Of a stretch of DNA of 64,000 nt, positions 43,844 to 50,215 are shown piece after piece. Source of the DNA: Bacteroidetes bacterium UBA1947 (lineage in GTDB: Bacteria > Bacteroidota > Bacteroidia > Chitinophagales > Chitinophagaceae); contig DDET01000058.1 of NCBI GenBank assembly GCA_002336915.1, positions 5,341 through 69,340 on the forward strand, given 5' to 3'. The notes under the pieces were generated by a model, which searched no databases, was not told the DNA's origin, and was given only the letters and a program-made list of their open reading frames with translations. A program made the position numbers and the translations under genes. The stretch's first letter is position 1; the number at the start of each line of letters is the position of its first letter.

Positions 43844-46800
43844 TTAGAGTGTACGTTTCACTTCCACTTCATCATAACCTTCTATGATATCGCCTACGCG
43901 CAGGTCGTTGTAGTTCTTGATGGACAAACCACATTCATAACCGGCATTCACATCTTTCACATCGTCCTTGAAGCGTTTAAGTGAAGCAAGCTCGCCGTTG
44001 TAAACCACAATACCATCACGTACCAGGTTCAGCTTGGTTTGGCGGGTCATTTTACCATCCAGCACATAACAACCGGCTATGGTACCCACACCGTTGATCT
44101 TATAGATCTCGCGTACCTCTATGTTGGCTACTGTCCTCTTTTCTATCTTCGGTTCCAGCAGGCCTTCCATAGCGCTCTTTATCTCTTCGATAGCATCGTA
44201 TATGATGGAGTAAGTGCGTATCTCGATATTTTCCTGCTCTGCAAGCTTAGCGGCCTGCATAGACGGGCGTACCTGGAAACCAAGTATGATCGCATCTGAG
44301 GCAGTGGCAAGCAATACATCGCTTTCCGTTATCTGGCCTACACCCTTGTGTACCACATTCACTGCTACTTCTTCGGTAGATAATTTCTGCAGTGAATCAC
44401 TAAGCGCTTCCACAGAACCGTCAAAGTCACCTTTAATGATGATACCCAGTTCTTTAAAGTTACCCAGTGCAAGACGGCGTCCAATTTCGTCGAGGGTAAT
44501 GTGCTTGCGTGCACGTATACCCTGCTCGCGCATTATCTGCGCACGGTGGTTGGCAACATCTTTTGCTTCGTCTTCTTCTTCGTAAACCTTGAATTTTTCA
44601 CCTGCCTGCGGGGCACCGTTCAAGCCCAGTACCTGTACAGGTGCCGAAGGGCCTGCTTTGTCTACACGCTGTCCACGCTCGTTGAACATGGCTTTTATCT
44701 TACCGTAATGCTGTCCGCATACGATCATATCGCCTTGCTCAAGTGTACCGTTCTGTACAAGTATGGTAGCCTGGTAACCACGGCCCTTATCGAGCGAGGC
44801 TTCAATAACACTACCTGTTGCAATACGGTCGGGGTTAGCTTTCAGTTCAAGCAATTCAGCTTCCAGTCCAATTTTTTCTAACAGCAGGTCAATATTCAGG
44901 CCTTTCTTGGCTGATATTTCCTGGCTTTGGAATTTACCACCCCAATCCTCCACCAATATATTCATATTGGCAAGCTGTTCTTTTATCTTTTCAGGATTTG
45001 CACCTTCTTTATCTATTTTGTTTATCGCAAAGATCATAGGCAGGTTGGCGGCCTGTGCATGCGATATTGCTTCCTTGGTCTGAGGCATGATCGCATCATC
45101 CGCTGCCACTACTATCACTGCAATATCAGCTACTTTGGCACCGCGTGCGCGCATAGCGGTAAACGCTTCGTGACCAGGTGTATCAAGGAAGGTTATTTTC
45201 TTCCCTGTCGGGGTTTCAACCCGGTAAGCACCTATGTGCTGCGTGATACCACCTGCTTCGCCTGCTACCACATTGGCACTGCGTATATAATCGAGCAATG
45301 ACGTTTTACCGTGATCTACGTGACCCATTATCGTAACAATAGGTGCACGGGGTATCATGTCCGCTTCGTCGTCTTCTATTTCTTCTTCTTCCTCGGTTTC
45401 CTGTTCGAGGTTGATGAACTCAACATCAAAACCAAATTCGTTCGATACCAGTTCTATTACTTCCGCATCAAGGCGCTGGTTGATAGACACCATTATGCCG
45501 AGGCCCATACATTTGCTGATCACATCTGCAAAGCTTACGTCCAGCAGGTTGGCCAATTCACTAACCGAAATAAACTCGGTTACCTGTATTGTGTTGCCTG
45601 TTTCTGAATTTTCAGCTGCTGCACGTTTTTCTGCCATCTCATCGCGCTTACTACGGCGATATTTTGACTTAAGGCTTTTGCCACGTGTGGAGCCGGTCAG
45701 TTTGGCCTGCGTTTCGCGTATTTTATCCTGTATTGCTTTTGTATCTATTTCCTGTTGCTGCGGAGTTAATGAACCGCGCTGGCCACGGCGATGATCGCTG
45801 CGTTGCGTACCACTGCGGTTTTGGCCTTGTCCGCCACCTGCACCTGCACCGCCACGGTTTTGGCCTTGTGCGCCGCCTGTACCTGCACCACGGTTCTGGC
45901 CTTGTCCGCCACCAAATCCGGGTCCACCTCCACGGTTCTGCCCGGGTACACCGGTACCGCGCTGGTCGGGCCTCCTGTCCTGTCCCTGCCCTTGTCCGCC
46001 ACCTTGCTGGTTGGGGTTAAAGGTTTCAGGTTTCTTTTGAACAGGTATGCGTTTACGATTGCGTTTTTCTTTATTGTCAGGTTTTGTGCCTGAACTGCCG
46101 CTATCAACAGGCAGTACTATTTTACCAATTATTTTAGGCCCTTCCAACCTTGGAGCCTTCATTTGTATGTGTTCCGGCTTCAGGTCTTCAGTTTCTTCCG
46201 CTACAGGAGGTACTGCAGGCGTTCCAACTTCAGGGAAAGGTATTTCTGTAGTAGCCTCTTTGCTTTTTGCATCGGCTTTCTTAGGTTTCCTGGTTTCTTT
46301 TGCAGGCGCTTCCTCTGCTGTTTCTTCCTTAGTAGACTTTTTCTTTGCAGCAGGTGCGGCACCTTTCTTGGGCCTTGAAGCCATGTTCATGTCTTCAAGG
46401 TTTATTTTACCCAGTATGTTAGGGCCGTCCAGCTTAGGAGCCTTTACATCTATATGTTCTGTTTCCTCGGCAGCTTTCTCCTCAATTGCAGGTTCTGCAG
46501 CCTTGGGAACTTCTTCCTCTTTCTTAACAGCTTTCTTTTTAGGTTCCGGCTCTTCTACGGGTTCTATAACTTCAGCAGGCTTTTCCTTCACAGGTTCAAC
46601 CGCTTTGGGCTTTTCTTCTTTTTTCTTCTCGGCTACAGGTGCAGGAGCTTCATGTTCTTCTTTTTTCTCCCTCGATGTAAGATCAAGGTCGTCTTTGGTC
46701 TTTTTCAGGTTGTCTAAAAGCGAACCTTTGGGCAACGCGATCTCCTCGCTCTTGCGTTTGGCTGCTTTGTCTTGTGCAAACTCAGCCTGCAGAGCATCAT

Positions 46801-46945
46801 ACATCTCTTCTGTCAGCTTGGTATTAGGATTACCGGCATTTACTTCAAATCCTTTATTGGCCAGGAATTCCACCAGGGTTTCCTTTCCAATATTGAATTC
46901 TTTGGCTGCTGCCAGCAACCTTGGTGTTTTTATTACTGTTGCCAT
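43844..46945 (-). CDS. infB: Translation initiation factor IF-2
   Basis: A 1033-residue IF-2. N-terminal IF2_N-type domain (LLAAAKEFNIGKETLVEFLA), then a long low-complexity linker, Lys/Glu/Pro/Ala-rich (residues ~65-310) and a Gly/Gln/Asn/Arg stretch with repeated GQNRG (~310-385). The GTPase domain has GHVDHGKTSLLDYIR (G1), GGITQHIG (G2), DTPGHEAF (G3) and NKID (G4). Domains II-IV follow (fMet-tRNA binding at the C-terminus). Last gene of rimP-nusA-infB, ending at the shared terminator. Confidence 0.97.
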   Translation of the reverse strand: MATVIKTPRLLAAAKEFNIGKETLVEFLANKGFEVNAGNPNTKLTEEMYDALQAEFAQDKAAKRKSEEIALPKGSLLDNLKKTKDDLDLTSREKKEEHEAPAPVAEKKKEEKPKAVEPVKEKPAEVIEPVEEPEPKKKAVKKEEEVPKAAEPAIEEKAAEETEHIDVKAPKLDGPNILGKINLEDMNMASRPKKGAAPAAKKKSTKEETAEEAPAKETRKPKKADAKSKEATTEIPFPEVGTPAVPPVAEETEDLKPEHIQMKAPRLEGPKIIGKIVLPVDSGSSGTKPDNKEKRNRKRIPVQKKPETFNPNQQGGGQGQGQDRRPDQRGTGVPGQNRGGGPGFGGGQGQNRGAGTGGAQGQNRGGAGAGGGQGQNRSGTQRSDHRRGQRGSLTPQQQEIDTKAIQDKIRETQAKLTGSTRGKSLKSKYRRSKRDEMAEKRAAAENSETGNTIQVTEFISVSELANLLDVSFADVISKCMGLGIMVSINQRLDAEVIELVSNEFGFDVEFINLEQETEEEEEIEDDEADMIPRAPIVTIMGHVDHGKTSLLDYIRSANVVAGEAGGITQHIGAYRVETPTGKKITFLDTPGHEAFTAMRARGAKVADIAVIVVAADDAIMPQTKEAISHAQAANLPMIFAINKIDKEGANPEKIKEQLANMNILVEDWGGKFQSQEISAKKGLNIDLLLEKIGLEAELLELKANPDRIATGSVIEASLDKGRGYQATILVQNGTLEQGDMIVCGQHYGKIKAMFNERGQRVDKAGPSAPVQVLGLNGAPQAGEKFKVYEEEDEAKDVANHRAQIMREQGIRARKHITLDEIGRRLALGNFKELGIIIKGDFDGSVEALSDSLQKLSTEEVAVNVVHKGVGQITESDVLLATASDAIILGFQVRPSMQAAKLAEQENIEIRTYSIIYDAIEEIKSAMEGLLEPKIEKRTVANIEVREIYKINGVGTIAGCYVLDGKMTRQTKLNLVRDGIVVYNGELASLKRFKDDVKDVNAGYECGLSIKNYNDLRVGDIIEGYDEVEVKRTL

Positions 46946-47084
46946 TCGTTTATTTAGTCAAAAATAATCTCTAAAGTTCCGCCTAAGCCTGCCTTTACAT
47001 ATTCTACAAACCTAAGCAATTTGCCTGATATCTGCCCTGCCGGAGCTTGTGTTTGCAAGTATTACCGGTTATAGCAGGCCGGCT

Positions 47085-48335
47085 TTATTCCTCACTTTCA
47101 AATTCTGCTTCCAAAATACGGCGCACATCCTTCACTGTTTCTTCTTCCAGGTCGGTACGGCGCACCAGTTCTTCTACAGAAAGTTCTAATATACTTAATG
47201 CTGTATCACAGCCTATACGCTTAAATTCATCAATAACCCAGCCTTCGATCTCATCTGAGAATTCATCCAGGTCGATATCGTAATCCACACCTTCATCCTG
47301 TACATCGCGGTATACATCTATGCTGTAGCCGGTAAGTTCCTGCGCCAGCTTGATGTTCACGCCTTTTTTGCCTATCGCCAGCGACACCTGGTCTGGGTCG
47401 AGGTACACATCGGCATGGTGCGTTTCGTTATTGATGTCCATGCGGTTGATGCGCGATGGGGTCAATGAACGCTGTATAAGCAACTGCAGGTTATTAGTAT
47501 AGTTTATTATATCTATATTTTCATTGCGCAATTCACGCACTATGCCGTGTATACGGCTACCCTTCATACCCACACATGCACCTACGGGGTCTATACGGTC
47601 ATCGTAGCTTTCTACAGCTACTTTGGCACGCTCACCGGGTTCACGAACTATTTTCTTTATAACAATCAGGCCATCCATTATTTCAGGCACCTCTATTTCA
47701 AGCAGTTTCTCCAGGAATGAAGAGTGTGTGCGGCTAAGTATGATAATAGGGGTATTGTTGCGCATTTCCACTTTCTTCACCACTGCACGTACACCTTCGC
47801 CCTTTTTGAAAAAGTCAGTAGGTATCTGTTCCGATTTTGGCATGATCAATTCATTGCCTTCATCATCCAGCAGCAGTATTTCCTTCTTCCATATCTGGTA
47901 TACTTCTCCGGCTATAATCTCGCCTACACGCTCAGCATATTTTTTCAGCAGGTTATTTTTCTTCAGGTCGCCTATACGTGCAGCAAGTGTTTGCTTGGCT
48001 GCAAGAATGGCACGCCTGCCGAAATCGCGTACATCCATTTCCTCATACACTTCTTCGCCCACGCTATAGTCGGAGTCCATTTTTGCGGCTTCCGTATAAG
48101 GTATCTGCACATTTTCGTCCTCTATCATATCATCTTCCACTATCTCGCGACGGCGAAAGATCTCAAGGTCACCTGTCTGGTCATTCACGATAACGTCAAA
48201 GTTTTCGTCTGAGCCGTATTTCTTGCGCAGCAAGGTTTTGAACACATCCTCGATTACTTTCATTAACGTAGGACGGTCAATATTCTCCGCGTCCTTAAAA
48301 TCCTGGAACGACTCAATAAGATTGATACTTGCCAT
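47085..48335 (-). CDS. nusA: Transcription termination/antitermination protein NusA
   Basis: A 416-residue NusA: N-terminal RNA-polymerase-binding domain (MASINLIESFQDFKDAENID), S1 domain (IIAGEVYQIWKKEILL), and KH1/KH2 domains with EPGERAKVAVESYDDRIDPV, GACVGMKGSRIHGIVREL and VSLAIGKKGVNIKLAQELTG. The short acidic C-terminus lacks the second E. coli-type acidic repeat. It modulates pausing, termination and antitermination. Second in the operon, 45 bp after rimP and 139 bp before infB. Confidence 0.96.
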   Translation of the reverse strand: MASINLIESFQDFKDAENIDRPTLMKVIEDVFKTLLRKKYGSDENFDVIVNDQTGDLEIFRRREIVEDDMIEDENVQIPYTEAAKMDSDYSVGEEVYEEMDVRDFGRRAILAAKQTLAARIGDLKKNNLLKKYAERVGEIIAGEVYQIWKKEILLLDDEGNELIMPKSEQIPTDFFKKGEGVRAVVKKVEMRNNTPIIILSRTHSSFLEKLLEIEVPEIMDGLIVIKKIVREPGERAKVAVESYDDRIDPVGACVGMKGSRIHGIVRELRNENIDIINYTNNLQLLIQRSLTPSRINRMDINNETHHADVYLDPDQVSLAIGKKGVNIKLAQELTGYSIDVYRDVQDEGVDYDIDLDEFSDEIEGWVIDEFKRIGCDTALSILELSVEELVRRTDLEEETVKDVRRILEAEFESEE

Positions 48336-48351
48336 TGTCTGTCACTTTTAA

Positions 48352-48372
48352 TTCCCGCCCCTTGAGCGGGAA
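48352..48372 (-). other. Hairpin between rimP and nusA
   Basis: TTCCCGC (48352-48358) and GCGGGAA (48366-48372) form a 7-bp stem in the 45-bp gap. There is no T-run, so a processing or translation-spacing element is more likely than a terminator. Confidence 0.4.
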
Positions 48373-48380
48373 ATGATGGT

Positions 48381-48833
48381 TTAAAAACTGATTTGTACTA
48401 CTATTTTTTTTATTTGTGAAAAAGGTATTTCCGTTATTGTTATTTCTTTTTTCTTGTTCTTCATTTCCAGCAGCAGTCCCTCTTCCGTTACTTCTTTCAG
48501 TACACCTGTTTGCTCAGTGTCTTCCGGCGATGTTACTGCTACTGTGCGGCCGATGTTCTTTTTATACTGCCTCATTTCTACCAAAGGCTCATCTACACCC
48601 GGGCTGGATACTTCCAGCGAAAAATCGCCCTCAGGATACAGTTGTTCTGCTTCTATCAGCGCATATAATTTACGGTTTACCGAAGCAATCTTCTCAATCG
48701 TAAGGCCGCTATCTGCATCAATAAATACCTTGATATTGTTTATGGGCTTCATTTTAACGCTTACCATAAACATATCAGTACCTTCAAATAATGGTTGCAG
48801 TAATGCTGCTATTTTTTCCAATACCTCTGCCAT
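48381..48833 (-). CDS. rimP: Ribosome maturation factor RimP
   Basis: A 150-residue RimP needed for 30S subunit maturation. Family blocks are KVFIDADSGLTIEKIASVNR and DFSLEVSSPGVDEPL with the C-terminal SH3-like domain (NIGRTVAVTSPE). First gene of the conserved rimP-nusA-infB operon. A terminator-like hairpin ends a few bases before its ATG. Confidence 0.94.
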   Translation of the reverse strand: MAEVLEKIAALLQPLFEGTDMFMVSVKMKPINNIKVFIDADSGLTIEKIASVNRKLYALIEAEQLYPEGDFSLEVSSPGVDEPLVEMRQYKKNIGRTVAVTSPEDTEQTGVLKEVTEEGLLLEMKNKKKEITITEIPFSQIKKIVVQISF

Positions 48834-48838
48834 AACTT

Positions 48839-48869
48839 AAAAAACAAGGGGACAACCATGTGTCCCCTT
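48839..48869 (-). terminator. Terminator-like hairpin (attenuator candidate) just before rimP
   Basis: Read on the minus strand: AAGGGGACA, a 6-nt loop, TGTCCCCTT, then GTTTTTT, and the rimP ATG 5 nt later. A perfect 9-bp stem plus T6 is a textbook intrinsic terminator. Placed upstream of an operon encoding NusA, it suggests attenuation with autoregulation. Rfam contains a rimP leader attenuator in enterobacteria; similarity is by position only. Confidence 0.65.
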
Positions 48870-48983
48870 CTTTCGAATTTCTTGTCCAATGCAAATATAG
48901 GAAACTTATTGCCAATAACAAAAAACATAGGACCCATAGTATCTTATTATGTTTTCGTTAACGCCGCAATACCCCAAAATAGG

Positions 48984-48991
48984 TACCTTTG
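48984..48991 (+). promoter_or_regulatory. -7 box TACCTTTG for the DUF4834 gene
   Basis: An exact TAnnTTTG match ending 7 nt before the ATG at 48999, so the transcript has almost no leader. Confidence 0.5.
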
Positions 48992-48998
48992 AGTTCTT

Positions 48999-49229
48999 AT
49001 GATAAAAGTTCTTGTTTGGACATTTGTTATAGTGGTGCTTTACCGCTTTGTTACAAGGTTTGTGATGCCCATATTTAAAATGACCAAAGCCGCAAGCGCG
49101 CAGATGCGCAAAATGCAACAGCAAATGCAGGATATGCAACAGCAGGCAGATACGCAGCAGCGTCCGTCTTCTTCAGGGTCCGCAAAGCACATAGATGGAG
49201 ACTATATTGAATATGAAGAGGTGAAATAG
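48999..49229 (+). CDS. DUF4834-family small membrane-anchored protein
   Basis: A 76-residue protein: one N-terminal membrane helix (VLVWTFVIVVLYRFVTRFVM), a Met/Gln-rich coiled coil (MRKMQQQMQDMQQQA) and a conserved acidic end (DGDYIEYEEVK). This matches the DUF4834 family of Bacteroidota, function unknown. It lies alone between the rimP operon and a HAD hydrolase, which converges one base away. Confidence 0.85.
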   Translation: MIKVLVWTFVIVVLYRFVTRFVMPIFKMTKAASAQMRKMQQQMQDMQQQADTQQRPSSSGSAKHIDGDYIEYEEVK

Positions 49230-49230
49230 C

Positions 49231-49860
49231 CTATTCCTGAGGTTTAAAGATGTCCTTTTCCATGCTCATTCCTTTTTCAAGGTGAATGGCTTGTATACCT
49301 GCCTTCCGCGCTCCTTCCACATGCTGCAGGCTGTCGTCTACAAACAGGGTATGTTCAGCCTTAAACCCCGTTTCGTCCAGTATTCTTTTATAAACTTCAA
49401 TGTCCGGCTTGCGCATCCCTATGCGGTGAGATAAGTATACCTTATCAAAGAACAGACCGATATTGGGTATACCTCCTGTTTGCATCAATATTTTATTGAA
49501 TGCTTCTTCATGTATCTCGTTGGTGTTGCTGAGCAGCACCATATCATAATGCAGTTGCAATTGTTGTAATATCTGCAGCCTGCGTAGGGGGAAATCGAGC
49601 AGCATGGCATTCCAGGCATTCCTGATGTCTTCGGTATTAAGGGGCAGGCCTGCGAGATCCTGTATGGCTTTAATAAAAGCGAAGCCATCTATCCTGCCGG
49701 TTTCGAAGTCGTCAAAAAGGCTTGTTTGCTGTGCCTGTGAATATAATTGCTGGAAATTTTCGATGCCCAGGGCCGTGAAAGCCTGCTCCGTAAGCTTATA
49801 GTCAATGTTCAGTATAACGCCGCCGAGGTCTAAAATGATATGTTTGATGCCCTTTATCAT
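49231..49860 (-). CDS. HAD-superfamily hydrolase
   Basis: A 209-residue HAD phosphatase, YihX/haloacid-dehalogenase-like group. Motif I is degenerate: LDLGGVILNID, with the first Asp of DxD in LDLGG kept and the second position Gly, as in many of this subgroup. Motif II Ser/Asn VLLSNTNEIH; motif III Lys in GMRKPDIEVY; motif IV FVDDS. It likely acts on a small phosphorylated metabolite. A tRNA lies upstream on the same strand with a terminator between. Confidence 0.85.
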   Translation of the reverse strand: MIKGIKHIILDLGGVILNIDYKLTEQAFTALGIENFQQLYSQAQQTSLFDDFETGRIDGFAFIKAIQDLAGLPLNTEDIRNAWNAMLLDFPLRRLQILQQLQLHYDMVLLSNTNEIHEEAFNKILMQTGGIPNIGLFFDKVYLSHRIGMRKPDIEVYKRILDETGFKAEHTLFVDDSLQHVEGARKAGIQAIHLEKGMSMEKDIFKPQE

Positions 49861-49894
49861 ATGCTAATTTACATCGGCAGGAATTGAACTAAGT

Positions 49895-49925
49895 AAAAAA
49901 ACCAGCCCTGAAGGCTGGTTTTTTC
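49895..49925 (-). terminator. Terminator after the tRNA gene
   Basis: AAAAAACCAGCC pairs with GGCTGGTTTTTT around CTGAA; usable on both strands, and positioned 3' of the minus-strand tRNA. Confidence 0.85.
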
Positions 49926-49932
49926 TTTTCTG

Positions 49933-50006
49933 TGGTCCCACTAGGACTTGAACCTAGGACCACCTGATTATGAGTCAGGTGCTCTAACCAACTGAGCTAT
50001 AGGACC
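49933..50006 (-). tRNA. tRNA with CAU anticodon (elongator Met, or Ile2)
   Basis: A 74-nt cloverleaf on the minus strand: acceptor GGTCCTA with TGGGACC (one T-G pair), D arm GCTC/GAGC with AGTTGGTTA, anticodon stem CCTGA/TCAGG with loop CTCATAA, T arm CTAGG/CCTAG with TTCAAGT, discriminator A. CCA is not encoded. The CAU anticodon fits elongator Met or the lysidine-modified Ile2; the acceptor pairs at position 1 (G-C), so it is not initiator tRNA. The variable loop and T arm resemble Ile2 somewhat more. Confidence 0.95.
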
Positions 50007-50040
50007 CGGCTTTGAAGCCAACCCCGATAAATCGGGAGTG

Positions 50041-50048
50041 CAAATGTA
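50041..50048 (-). promoter_or_regulatory. -7 box TACATTTG for the tRNA
   Basis: An exact TAnnTTTG on the minus strand, 34 nt before the tRNA 5' end; a small hairpin (CCCGAT/ATCGGG, ~50023-50036) lies in the leader. Confidence 0.5.
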
Positions 50049-50131
50049 GGAGATTTTTGAGAAAATAAAAGAGAATTGTCCTAAAAATGCCCAAAGCTAT
50101 TTGGTATTAATTTTTTATTTAACTGCGATTT

Positions 50132-50161
50132 CATGAACTGAAAATGCATGCTCATGCATTG
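50132..50161 (+). promoter_or_regulatory. Candidate LytTR operator upstream of the LytS-type sensor gene
   Basis: CATGAACTG (50132-50140) and CATGCATTG (50153-50161) start exactly 21 bp apart. They share the pattern YRTGMAYT with the repeat pair at 54000-54029 beyond the cognate regulator. This suggests autoregulation of the two-component operon. Confidence 0.5.
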
Positions 50162-50215
50162 ATATCCTGAAATGGATAAGATAATATTTTATATTTAGCC
50201 CCAAAGAAAAAGTAC

